Origin: Plasmodium brasilianum
Taxonomy: Eukaryota; Apicomplexa; Aconoidasida; Haemosporida; Plasmodiidae
Direction of reading: 5' to 3'
Assembly (NCBI RefSeq): GCF_023973825.1
Contig: NC_090120.1
Location: 558,001-622,000 of the forward strand
DNA length: 64,000 bases
The notes beneath the pieces are model-generated. The model did no database searches and had not been told where the DNA came from. It saw nothing but the letters and a program-made list of their open reading frames with translations. The position numbers were made by a program, and so were the translations under genes. Shown piece after piece: positions 11,591 to 28,188 of this stretch; position 1 is the first letter of the stretch; each line of letters opens with the position of its first letter.

Positions 11591-13283
11591 TCTTTCTTTC
11601 TTTGCTTTTCCTATCTTTTTCTTTTTTTTATAATTAATTATTTTGTCTACATAACACTACAGCCTCAAGCATATACGAGTATTTACATGTGTCTACCTGC
11701 ATAAGAATATATATGCTCATGTATATATTTATACGCACATGTATTATCATGCTCTTATTATTGAATATATTTTGTATTCATGCTATGGTATATGAATATT
11801 CGTTCATATTTCTTTATATTTAATGGCAAAAATACTCTCCACATAAATGTAATATATGTATGTATATATTTATGTATGTGCAGTTCACTACAGACACTCT
11901 TATATATTTCCCCCTTTTTTTGAAATATCATCTACATTTTAATGCTATCTTATATCTACTCTGAGACATCTTTATATGTTTCTCAGCGCAAAGAAGTTAC
12001 CATCTTATAGAGATAAATAAATTATTATAAATAATGAATTAGTTAAAAGTATATTTTTGTCCGTAATTATAACTAATAAATTATAATATATTGCGTGTGT
12101 TAAATAATATGTACGTCCTAAGTGCATATGCACATGCGCACATGCATATATATATATACATTAAAATACATGCACATAGAGTCTTTGATTGTGTCTTAAT
12201 TAAAGACAGAGATTTTTTAACTCATATAATATATATTTCTTAGTTACTTTAATAGTTTTTTTTTTTTTTATTGTTTCTAAAAACAAAAGGGATGTTTTAC
12301 TTATATTTTGCTTCATAACCATTCAATTGCAATAGAAGTGAAATTGTTTATTATACTATGGTAAACAATTAAAAGCAAGAATGATAAAAAAAAGAAAATT
12401 ATACGTAGAATTATTAAAAATTGTAATAATTTTAAAGCTTAATATATAACACACGTTAAGAATAAAAATCAAAATATTCACAAATATAAAAAACGATATT
12501 AATAATTTTTTCTATATTTGGGGTAGAAAAAAAAAAAAAAAAACAAAAATTCATAACTTTTCTATTTTTTTTCTTCAGATATATGTAAACATCTAACTCT
12601 ATTTCTTTGCGTCTTCTTTCTCCTTTTTTTTCCATCATTTTCTCATATCTTAATTTCTTCATTTCCCCTTTATACTATATCTATAATTCTTAACACGGTT
12701 GAGACTTTTTCATTTTTACGTTTTATTATTTTACACTTTTTTAATTATGCTTTTAAGTTATTCTAATATTAATGATCATATTAGATATAATATTCCCTTA
12801 GATCACATTATAAAAATTAAAAATACACTAAATTTCCATTTTTATGTTCATAGTTAATTCTCTTTTTACACATCTCCCCATTTTGTATAATCAAAGAGGG
12901 GGGGAGGAAAAAAAATAAAAGATACACTATATATATATATATATGTAAATTTACAAATTTCATAGTATCCTTAAATATTAACAGTTTTTCCTTTTAATTT
13001 AAAAAAAGAAAATTCATACATTTTTTCGCAAAATTTTTTTTTCACTTGCGCATACATGGATACACACACATATGTAAATACGAACATATATATGTATATG
13101 CATTTGTATAGAAATACATCTGCCTGTGTATACATTTACTTGAGTAAACATTTCAAAATACGTGTGTGTACATATCTTTTCACACTTCTAACCTTTACTT
13201 AAATCCCTCCTTTCGATAATTTGATTAAGTGTGAATTCAAAGAACTGAATGATTCATTTTCAGACGAATATACACTTTATATT
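11591..13283. other. Intergenic region between dynein 5' end and RhopH3 3' end
   Basis: About 1.7 kb of AT-rich DNA with (TA)n runs (for example 12920-12945), poly(T)/poly(A) tracts near 12260 and 12530, and TATG/CATA-rich stretches. It must hold the dynein promoter/5' UTR and the RhopH3 3' UTR. I see no coding exon or RNA gene here. Confidence 0.6.
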
Positions 13284-17816
<4,533 letters not shown>

Positions 17817-19566
17817 ATTTTTTATAACATCCTTAAGAAAAAAAAACCTAAATAAAAATTTAAAAAAAAAAATGGTAATAAAATTAAATATATTAAAAAT
17901 AAGGGAATATTATCATTTACCTATTTTAATTGTTCTGAATTATGTTCAACAATAAAAGGGTGGTAACAGTACTTGTCTAGTTTCTGTTTTTTTCTCCTGT
18001 CCCTCTTTAATATTTAAATTGTTTTATATTTTCACGATTTTTCTTTTTTGTTAAAATTTTAATTTTTTAACAAATTGCGTATACAATATGATTTAACTTC
18101 CTTTTTTATTTTTTTAAATACTAAAAAAACAGTTATTAAAAATTAAAGCATTAAAGTAATTAACATTATTTCATATTCTAAAAGAATATCTTAAAAAAAA
18201 ATTAAATAAATAATTTCTTTAAAATAAAAATTTTAAATATAATTTCAATGTATTCCTTAAAACAAAGTGGTGTATGATTTAAATCTTAGTAATTACTGCA
18301 TGAAAAACTAAAATCTTAAAACCTAAAATTACATATAAGCGTGTATGCACATATTATAAATATATTATGTTTCCATTTAATGCATAATTTAAATATTATA
18401 TTTTTGCTGAGAAACGTTAAATTTCGTAATAAATAAAAAAAAAAAAAATTAAAAACTAAAAAGTATATATATTAATTACCTATAAAAAGCAAAAAAAAAT
18501 ATAAAAATAAATAGAAATATATATAAAATAAATGTATTGCAAAACCATTTTTTTTTTTTTTTTTTAGATTATTTCATTGAACAATTATTTTTGCTTTCTT
18601 ATGTATATCATTTATGCATTTAAATAATACGAATACTAACTTCAAGGATAGTATGTTTTCGTCGTCAGATTATTACATTATATATATATATATATATATT
18701 TTTTTTTTTCTATTATATTTATTAATAAAGCAAGTAATATACGAAAAATTTACTAATGAAAGCCTTAAAGAATATCCTGATATTTTAATCAATGTTATAG
18801 TTGCCAATTTTGCAAAAAAATAAAATACTAACTATAATGCACCATTGTGCATGTTTTTATATATTGCATTAATCTAAAAGGCGCTTGAAAACATAAAAAA
18901 AAAACGATATACATAGCTTTTTTATTAAACACATTTAATGGTTAACATAAGTAACCTTTAACATGTGTAATCATTTATATGCGTAATAATTTTTACGTAT
19001 AATACGTTATATGTGTAATTAAATATAACATCCGAAATTTTGAAAATTTCCTTGAAATTAAAAAAAAAAAAAAAAAAAATTCCTTTAAGAAAAATGTGTA
19101 CGTCTTTTACTCAAAACACATATATTACATATATATATACATGTTAAAGAACTGAGTTTCACTCATTTTATTTTTTTATAGAACAAATTAATTTGAACAA
19201 ATAAGAGAAAAAAAATATATATTACCTTTTATTGTTTACAATTTTTATTTTTTTATTTATTCTATAGAAGTTGAACGTTGAATCTTTTATGTCCTTTCAT
19301 TTTATCACGAATTTTACATTATTTAATACTGAGTATTTTAGTGTTATAATTGTAAAAAAAAGACAAATAAATTAGACATCCTTAAAATTCAACGTACATT
19401 ATTATCCTATTTTATATATAATAAAATTAAACTGTGACATTCAACATTTTTTATATTTCATTTATTTATTTTAATGAGAGAAAAGACAAAGAAGTAAAAA
19501 ATATATGTTATAATTTAAAAATTCAAAATGTTATAAAATCACTCAATTATAATATATATAACTATA

Positions 19567-19599
<33 letters not shown>

Positions 19600-21097
19600 T
19601 TTCTTTTTTTTATTGTTACTCCTTTTTAAAAAATGAGTATGTACTAATCGTACAACAGTGTAACCAATTTTAATTAATTTTCTTTTCTTTTTTTTTTAAG
19701 TTTACATTTCATTGTTAATACTTCATATAAAGATTTTCATTGATGTCCTAGATTCTTTTCTGTTATTCGATTTATTTTTTCATTTGCCGCTCATTTATTT
19801 ATTTAGCTTGCCCATTCACATATTTACTTATTCATTTATTTGTTTGCTTATTCACTTATTTATTTTTTGGCTTGTTCATTTACTTATTTATTGTTAATGC
19901 TATATTAGAATGCTAATGCATTTATACTTCTTTTTCCCATTATCATAAATTGTGAACTTCTTATGCTTATAGATTAGTAAAATTCCTCCATACGAATTAT
20001 TATAAAATAAGAAACTATACTAAAAGTTTCATTTGCTTTAAAATATCCATATATATATGTTTTTATAGGTATTTTTTTAAAATGCTATTTTATTCGCATG
20101 AAAAAATAAACTTCATAACGTTTATTCCTTTTTGTTTTATTTTGTTTTATTCCGTTTTATTTTATTTTATTTTATTTCGTTCCATTTCATTTTACTTTAT
20201 TATTCTTTTTTTTTTTTGATGTGTGTTATGTATCTTTCATTTATGATCGTTTTTCTTATTATACGTTTTAGGTTATTTTATTGCTCATACATTTTATATT
20301 TATTTTGTGTATTTCCTTTTTTTGTAACATTAAGTGCACCTTTTTTTTTTTTTTCTTTTACGTATGCTTTAGACATTTCTTGCATATTGAAAAAAAAAAA
20401 AAAAAAAAAGTGTTAATCTTATTATGTATATGCATACAACCATTTTAATTTTCTTTTAATTCAAATTAAGTTAAAGTAATTAATTAGTTAATTAACCAGC
20501 TTATAACTCGATATATTTTCCTTTTTTTTTATCTGTTTTAATGAAAAAATTGCTGAGAATGAATTTTTATGTATGATAATAGAAGTGTGTATTTTTTTTT
20601 TTTTTTTAAATATTAACTACATATGTGTACGTATATATGAGAATATATAAATATATACATCAGCATGTATAAATATACATGAGCAAATTACAGATGTGTA
20701 TTCATATATATAAATTAACATATGCGCATATATATGAGCATACTCACTTGTATGTATGTGTTATGAAAAAGACAATTATTACTTGCGTGGAAAACTTTTT
20801 GTTTTATATATCTGCTACATAGTTATCATATAAAATAAAAAGTTACTTCGTTTCCTGTTTTATTGAATAGCCGTTTTAAGTTATTTGTGTTTTCCACGTA
20901 GCTGAATGAAGATCAAGTGAAATAACAATAGAAAAACTGGAAAAAAAAAATTAATAGATAGATTGAATGATAATTCTTATTTTAAGCCGTATTTTCTGTT
21001 ATTTCGTTTTTTTGACCATTTGTTTGTAGGTACATTTTCTGTCATCCCCAGTGTTTTTTTTTTTTTTTTTTTTTTTCGATTATAATATAAAAAGATA
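17817..21097. other. Divergent intergenic region between RhopH3 and the membrane-protein gene
   Basis: About 3.3 kb, extremely AT-rich. It holds (TA)n runs (18680-18700, 19570-19600), many poly(A)/poly(T) tracts, imperfect CATTTATTTA-type repeats near 19790-19890, and TTTTA/TTTCG-type repeats at about 20130-20210. It must contain both promoters. An inverted pair of GTGCA motifs lies at 18838-18851 and a GTGCAC at 20334-20339. I see no convincing exon; a weak 3'-exon-like segment at 18730-18823 is listed among the findings. Confidence 0.6.
18838..18851. promoter_or_regulatory. Inverted pair of GTGCA motifs upstream of RhopH3
   Basis: TGCAC and GTGCA face each other with a 4-bp CATT spacer, about 1.0 kb upstream of the RhopH3 start codon. 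GTGCA is the core reported for the invasion-gene activator AP2-I. RhopH3 is a late-schizont rhoptry gene, so the site is a reasonable candidate, but function is inferred only from the motif and its position. A full GTGCAC also lies at 20334-20339 in the same shared region. Confidence 0.3.
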
Positions 21098-21811
21098 ATG
21101 TATGAGTTAGGAAATAAGAATAATTTTGACTTAAAAAGATGGGTAAAAGTGTATAGAGTTTGCATAATTTTAAATGTAATATTGGCAGTATTACAATTAT
21201 TTACCCCTCGGCCGTTTTTATTTATATCTCATTTAGTTGTAGTCTTTATTGGAATTGACTGCTTTTGTTCCTATTTAACGTTTAAGTATTTTTGTTTTAC
21301 TGTGGTAAATATGATATGTGGAATTAGCGATTTCATATGGTTACTTTTCAAATGTATTGGAAAAAATCGATTTAAATGGTTAGACCCACAATATTACTGG
21401 AAAATCATAAATATTGACAATATATTTCTTGAATTTTTCTCAACCTCTTTGCATTATATGTTTGATGAAAAAAAAGAAGAAACCTCACCTCAAAATATGC
21501 AAAAGAAATATGAGTATATCAAGAATTTTTTTAAATTATTGCCCGTTCAGAAAAAAACATACACATGGAAAATTTATTTAGAATTACTTATAATTGTTGT
21601 TGGCATCTTTTTATATTTTATTGGTTCATATATAAGTTGGCAGTTATATAAATATACACTAAATTATAATCAAAACGATTTATTGTTTCATAATTATCAT
21701 TACGGTACTTTTCATGAAGAAAATAATAAAAATTCGCCATCGACACAAAATGATTTTATCCCATTTATTGGACAGCCATACAGAATATCAGACTTCTTGG
21801 AAAAGAGTTAG
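21098..21811 (+). CDS. Conserved Plasmodium multi-pass membrane protein, unknown function
   Basis: A single-exon frame of 237 aa starting MYELGNKNNF, with codon use typical of the neighbouring real genes. I see four likely membrane helices: about residues 17-36, 40-60, 62-85 and 160-184. A charged loop of about 75 residues (Lys/Glu-rich, residues 86-159) lies between helices 3 and 4, followed by a hydrophilic Asn-rich tail ending in ISDFLEKS. There is no obvious signal peptide before helix 1, no transporter signature and no catalytic motif that I recognise. It lies where the P. falciparum block has a conserved protein of unknown function. A long poly(T) tract sits immediately upstream, as is usual for Plasmodium 5' UTRs. 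I cannot assign a role. Confidence 0.75.
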   Translation: MYELGNKNNFDLKRWVKVYRVCIILNVILAVLQLFTPRPFLFISHLVVVFIGIDCFCSYLTFKYFCFTVVNMICGISDFIWLLFKCIGKNRFKWLDPQYYWKIINIDNIFLEFFSTSLHYMFDEKKEETSPQNMQKKYEYIKNFFKLLPVQKKTYTWKIYLELLIIVVGIFLYFIGSYISWQLYKYTLNYNQNDLLFHNYHYGTFHEENNKNSPSTQNDFIPFIGQPYRISDFLEKS

Positions 21812-22637
21812 TATATGATGAAGTTTATTTACTTTCCCCTAAGAACAGAGACCTAACATTTTAATATACGCTTTGTGCTCCCAAGTGTATTCTTGCGTGG
21901 TGCACACGCATATGTATAAGTATAAATTAAAGATTTCCTTTGTAAATAATTATATACCCATATATGCATGTACATATTTGTGTATGATCCTATTACTTTT
22001 TTTTTTTTTTTTTTTTTAATAGTTTTTATGTCTTTTTTTAGTTATTAAATATTTATTTTATATGTTTATACACATATGTATATTGCTATCCATTTTATTG
22101 TACAACATTGTTTTTGTCTCTACTTTTATATAAACGCTATATATGTGCATGCGCATATGCAACGATTATGTACCCGTCTTTCCCTTTCGCTCGCGACCAA
22201 TGCGCGGTTAATTTAAAACATTATGAATGATGCTTATACATGCATATGTATATAATATATATATACGCATGCTTTATAAACCAATTTTTTCCTCACGATT
22301 CTACATTTTTAAATTAACATGACAATGCAGCATTGTGCTAATACGTACTATAGTGTCTTTATTAGGAATAATATCCCGTTCATTGTTATTTCTAATCACC
22401 GTACATTTCATATGCTTTCTACGAATGTATCTTTCTTTATCTTTTAATTTTTGTTTTAAATATATTATATAAAAATAAAACTTAAGAAAAAAACTCTTAT
22501 GCTTTCCTAATTCTATGATATATTTTTCTTTCTTTTTTATATTTCTATTTCTCCTATATATTTTCACTTCTCAAATATTATACAATTCCCCTCTTTCTCA
22601 TTTTTAAACAATTTTTAAAGCGAATTTATTCCTACAC

Positions 22638-22672
<35 letters not shown>

Positions 22673-23360
22673 ATGCGCTTTAGAAAGGTAGTCTTTCATA
22701 ATTAAATAGGAAAAAATATTTTAAGTTAGAAAACGTAAAAATGTAAAATTTAAAATCAAATAACTTGAAAATATTCGATATCATTTCCCTATCAATTAGC
22801 AAATTGATGAAGTATTGGAACATCGGAAATATCTGGTAAATCTGAATACATGTGTTAAGGGAAAGTAACTATTTGAACTTATTGCGCTTAAAATTATTAA
22901 TTTATAACACCCCATAAGATTAGTGAAAAGGTGTATAGTAATGTAAACATAATATTAATGGTCACAAAAGGGAATATAAGAATATATACTATTTCTATAA
23001 AGGGATATTTATATTTTACCTATGTTTTCTTTCTTTCCTTTTCTTTTTTTTTTTTTTCTTTTTCATATATTAAACTTTTCTTTTAATTCCATTTATTCGT
23101 ATAGTATAATATAAAATATTAGAGTTTAAAATAAGGGAGAAAAAAAAAAAGAAAAAAAAAGCTATATATATATTTACTAAAAGTATTAAATAAGTACATT
23201 TTTCTCCATATAGACAGACAAAATGTTAACTGAAAGTGCGGCTTAATATATGTGCTCAACTTCTCCATTTCTATGACATTTTATAAATTATGTGTGTTCA
23301 ACTTAAGGCTATTATTCATTGCTAAAGTGAGTAGCAAAATGTTTGACTAGTATATATTTA

Positions 23361-23394
<34 letters not shown>

Positions 23395-23788
23395 CATATG
23401 TATGTATATATGCTACTTTAGTTCTCTTTCACTCCCATGTTCAACTTTTTGCTCAATCATTTTAAATTTCATGACTATTTTTATTTTTCAAGGAAATAGC
23501 CTTTCACTCTTTTTAAGAATAACCTACATGTATAAATACAATCCCATTTGTTATAATTAATATATTCATTCGTATATCAAAAAAAAACTATAATGATATG
23601 TAATATCTGTTTATCCGTGCACAGACTTCTGATCACATTATATTCTAACTATGTCTATATTTCTTACATAACTTTTTTGTAACACTACAATTTTTAGCTT
23701 CAAAAAAAAAGCGAGTAAAGAGCAAAGAAAAATAACATGAAAAATATAAAATAAAATAGAGAAAAAAACACAAAAAATTGCGCAAAAA
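21812..23788. other. Intergenic region between membrane protein and CFAP251-like gene
   Basis: About 2.0 kb. It contains poly(T) tracts (21998-22018, 22640-22670), (TA)n runs (23350-23400) and an unusually GC-rich patch near 22170-22210. A short possible frame on the minus strand at 22301-22567 is listed separately. The rest looks like 3' UTR of the upstream gene and promoter/5' UTR of the downstream gene. Confidence 0.55.
22301..22567 (-). CDS. Possible small hypothetical protein (88 aa)
   Basis: An 88-residue open frame, very basic in its first 55 residues, ending with the less simple segment ERDIIPNKDTIVRISTML. Unlike most short frames here it is not a homopolymer or (TA)n translation, and its last 35 codons include GC-containing codons unusual for intergenic DNA. 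Against it: it is short, no family motif is recognised, and it lies antisense between two plus-strand genes. It could be an exon of a small gene, part of a non-coding transcript, or chance. Confidence 0.25.
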   Translation of the reverse strand: MKIYRRNRNIKKKEKYIIELGKHKSFFLKFYFYIIYLKQKLKDKERYIRRKHMKCTVIRNNNERDIIPNKDTIVRISTMLHCHVNLKM

Positions 23789-26700
23789 ATGAAAAACGAA
23801 CATATCGTGGACGAACCAATTAATTTAAAATTTTGCTACGGAATTAATACATCATACAGCAGTGTGCACGCAATTAAAAAAAGAGAGGAAGAACATTATG
23901 AAAAACGTAATGAAGCAACAGAAGAGGAGGAGGAAGGAACGGTAGAGGAAGATAACCTGCTCATCATTTACAGCTCTGATAATAACATTGTCATGCTTGA
24001 TGAGAAAAAGCAAGTATTATTTAGAGGACATTTTAATAAAATTACCAAAATAAGTAAAAGTTATAACAACAATTTTATCCTTTCTTGTGACAAAGGAATA
24101 AATTCTTTTATTATTTTATGGAAGGTGAGTAACAATTCTTTAGATCCTATTAAAAAATTTTGTTTCAATAATTCTCAACAAGATGACACAAGTAAAAATA
24201 TGTTAAAACAAAATTTAGACAAAAGCATATTGCATGATAACAACGAGAAGGAAACTGTTACTCAACAAATAAATGAAAGCGATATAAATACCATGGGCTA
24301 CGAATGTGTAGACATAAGTTTTGATAACAGGTATATATGTGCATTGACGGAAAAAAGAATATACATTAAATCCAGTGAAACAATAATGCAAAAAAATGCA
24401 CTTAAAATGAACGATAGTAGTGATGGTACTGCCCCTGTTTCTTCCACCACTGCTACTACCTTCACCGCTGCCATTGCCGCTACCACTACTGCAACTGCTA
24501 ATAAAAGGAACAACACCGGGGGCGTGTATTTCCAAGATGTTGTCATATTTGACATTAATGGAGGAGGAAACCACGTGATTTGCACAGACAGAATATATGG
24601 AAAAGAGGGACAAGGGAATATTCGATTTAATAAAAAATATGAAATTGTTTCAAATAGTAGTTCAAAATTATATATTTATAATTTTGATAAAAAGAATAGA
24701 ACTATTAATCATTACAGTCCGTCTTTATATAAAAGTAATAAAATACATGAACAGTTCATATTTACCGAGACATCCTTTTTAGAGAATTCCACCACATTAT
24801 TAACAGGAACGACAAATGGCTATTTGATTATATGGGATTACAGTTCAATTTTTATAAATAAAACCAAGCATAATATAAAACAAAGAGAATATCAAAAATC
24901 GCTAGAAATCAGAAAAAACATACCAATCAATATTGTGTTAAGTTATGGTAATTTCATTATTCTTGGTTTGAATGATGGCTGTGTGCAAGTATTTGATAAT
25001 GACCTCAAATGTTATGCATGGTTTGAAAATAAGAAAATAGGTGCCATCAAATCCTTATCCTTTGAATACTCAAACTTTCAAGAGGATTTCTTTACCTGGA
25101 ACCCTTTTGTTTTATTTACCGATCAGAATATTATTAGGAAAATTTATCCCAACAGTTTCCACAATAGAGAAAAATCGATTGATGACGCTGAGGGAGCACA
25201 AATTGACACTTCCAAACTTAATGATAATGGCAATCACATCCAAAAGAACGTCCGAAGAAATATCTCTAGGAACAGGTACATGAAAGATAACCAAACTAAC
25301 GAGATACTCCAAGAAAAGGAAAACAAAAACTTTTACAAGATTGACAAGCAACAAGAAGACAAGGAACACCTGTTTGGTAATGGTAAAGACTTAAAAATGG
25401 ATGATAATATATGCAATATACATAAAGAAATTACAATGAATAATTTAAAGAAAAAAAACATGAACCATTCAGGTAAAAACAAAACGATTCTCCATTTCAA
25501 CAGTTCGTGCATCAATTGTATATGTACAAACCCTGTAAGTAGTCAAAATGTGATATATATAGGAAATGAAAATGGACTAATTGAAGTTTTTGATTTTGAT
25601 AAAAATGAAAAAGTGAACACTCTGCAACTAGCAGAGAAGGAAATAACATCAATGATTTTTAGTAACAACGGGAAAATATTTTGCGTCGGGTGCAAATGTG
25701 GGTATATTCAACTGATGAACTCAAGTACCTTTCAAATTTTCTTCAGTAGTAAAGACTTAAAATATGAAATATCGTATTTGTGTTTTAGTGAAGATGATAA
25801 GATACTAATTTGTTCATCGGTAAATGCAAATATAATTATTTATAGAAACCAGATGGGAAGCAGTGAGAAGGGAAGCAATGAAAGGGGTGACGATGAGAAT
25901 GGTAATTATAATAGCGCTAATTATGAGAGGGTTAACGGTGAAAAGGACAACTTAATATGTGGATATTGGAATTTCGCTTATAAAATTATCAATAGCAATA
26001 ATATTACATTTAATGATTTAAATATAGTAAAAGAAGTACATAACAATAACCAATATATTATTATAGCAATAACAAATAACAGATTTATAATTTTTCATCA
26101 TTACAATTTTAATGAAAATATTGTTTCAATATCATATTTGTCTATAGAACAAGTGTATACCCCAACTTGTCTATCTGGAAACTTATATTATTATAATAGG
26201 CAAATATTATGCATATGTAATGAGGCATCTAAAATTCGATTTTTTGATTTAGAAACAAAGAAAATAATTAAAACGATACACCTCCCATTTAGGGATAAAA
26301 GGGTCAAACATTTCTTACCACTTATTGATTTAAATGATGAAAAAAATAGCTTCTCCCCAGATACGCATACACGTGATACTACTACAAATAGTACTAAGGA
26401 TACAACTAAAAAAGTAAAAAACGATATGGATAGTAAAAAGAACATTTTTCTATTCATTTTGAATGAAAAAATGATTGTATTTACACAAACACCAATAGAT
26501 GCGAATTGTTTCAGATATCTTGGTGTTATTGTTTGCAGTGGGAATATAAAAAATGTTATTTCTAAAAATAAAAATGTGTTTATACTCAGTAATAATAAAA
26601 TATTTTACTATAATATTAACTCTGAAATATTGAAAAAAAGTATTCAAACACAAAGTAATACCTTAGAAACATTCATTGAACAAATAGGTGGGAAAAGAAG

Positions 26701-27839
26701 TAAAATCTACAATCAAATTATGGACTCTTTTTATTATTGTGAAATTCAAAAAAAAAAGTACCAACAAAAAAAGCAAAAACATGACATAAAAAAGTTGCTC
26801 AATATTTTATCTATTGAGTATATTTTTGCTTCTATCAATATTTTCCTTTCAAAATTTGAAATACAAAATATAATACAGGAGTATCACTTTTACTATAAAT
26901 ATGTTCTTCAGTTATTAAAACAAAAAGGATCACAAGTAAATGAAATTTTTTCTGTTGATGATGTAAACCTTGTCAGTTACAAATCAGACGGGGATATCCT
27001 CCTTCAGAATGTATTTTTCGCCGACTCAAGTACTCACAAAGGTAATATCACGACGGAAACGTGCATTAAAATAAGGAAGCACAACAAATTATTGTTATAA
27101 AATAAAGAAGTGGAACAAAGTAGTGCACCTAACTAGTATAATAATGTAGAACAGTTAAGCAGTAACGCAAATACACTTATGCAATATTAAGAAAAAGCTT
27201 GGGGTTAAAGTACTCTATTTCATATACACATCCCCTTACAAGAGCAACTGTAATTCGTAAATGTGATAGTACGTCAACATACTATTCAAACAAGTTATGT
27301 TTTACTTATTTGTGCATATATTCCTGTATACACTGACGTTCACATTAATGTCCATATTAATGCTTTTAGATGAACGAACAGAATGCAATGGACACTTATT
27401 AAGCTACAGTCGAACACAGGAGAAGACCTCAATCCAGGATATAAAAATACTCAATAGTTCGGAAGCAAACAACTATCTTAATAAAAAGACAAACACGGAG
27501 GTAAGAACTCAAGAAGACCCTAACGCTTTGGACATTGTAGAAGACTGTGAAAATATATACTTTAATATTAATGCATTTATATATACCTATTTTAATTTTG
27601 CCATAGAAGGCGAAATAAATTTTCAAAAAGTGATAGAAGATATAGGAAACTACTACAAAGAGAAGAATATGAAAAAATACATTTCATATAACGACCTTAT
27701 GCATATGTTAAGAAATTACGGAGAAATAATGGATGAGAATGAGTTCAAGAAAATTTTTCAAATATTTACAAAAAAAGAAGAATCTTTTAATGCTGAGGAC
27801 ATACTCGATTTAGGCATGTTAAAAAAATTGTTGCAGTAG
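23789..27839 (+). CDS. CFAP251: CFAP251/WDR66-like WD-repeat axonemal protein, 2 exons
   Basis: Probable subunit of the calmodulin- and radial-spoke-associated complex of the axoneme. Exon 1 is 23789-27041 and exon 2 is 27370-27839; the intron has GT at 27042 and AG at 27368-27369. They join in phase (3,723 nt, 1,240 aa). The N-terminal half aligns by eye with WDR66: LKFCYGINTS, then GHFNKITKISK, FILSCDKG...FIILWKV, and later TGTTNGYLIIWDYS. Further WD-like blades are at about residues 575-800 (YIGNENGLIEVFDFD). Low-complexity insertions include a Thr/Ala run near residue 220. Exon 2 adds an EF-hand-like segment (ISYNDLMHMLRNYGEIMDENEFKK is broken here for length: see residues about 1190-1215) that matches the C-terminal region of WDR66 and lacks canonical calcium ligands. 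Without splicing, exon 1 would end after 1,103 residues in a short unrelated tail. The dynein in the same window fits a flagellar role. Confidence 0.8.
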
Positions 27840-27952
27840 CTTATTCACACAGTTTTTTTAAAATCTTACTTTTCGCAATGTTACATGCTAGAAATAATAC
27901 ATATGAACTGCACATGCACAATTGAGAGTACATAAACATATATATATGCATG

Positions 27953-27986
<34 letters not shown>

Positions 27987-28188
27987 TTTTTTTGACTTAA
28001 TTCAAATATCTTAAAAATATCCTTTAAAAAGGTGACAACGCAAAATGAGAAAAAAAAAAAAAAAAGACCTATATCCAAAATGGTACGCAATGAATGCCTC
28101 TTACTACTTCTGCAATTCCAGTTTATACTCACTCAAACTCCTACTCTTTCTCTTCATCCCCCTCCTCCACCTCTTTTTCATTTTTTTT
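27840..28188. other. Short convergent intergenic gap (CFAP251-like / ATG3)
   Basis: The two stop codons are 349 bp apart. The gap contains (TA)n, a poly(T) tract of about 24 at 27969-27992 and a poly(A) run near 28050. The 3' UTRs of the two genes probably overlap. An AG acceptor-like site near 28020 could serve an alternative last ATG3 exon. Confidence 0.5.

Noticed and set aside
12456..12662. 68-aa minus-strand frame between dynein and RhopH3
   Set aside because: It is Lys/Glu- then Phe-rich, built on poly(A)/poly(T), with no splice context or family motif.
27297..27839. Separate 180-aa EF-hand protein with a signal-like leader
   Set aside because: The leader is intronic by my reading; splicing at 27370 joins the rest in phase to the CFAP251-like gene.
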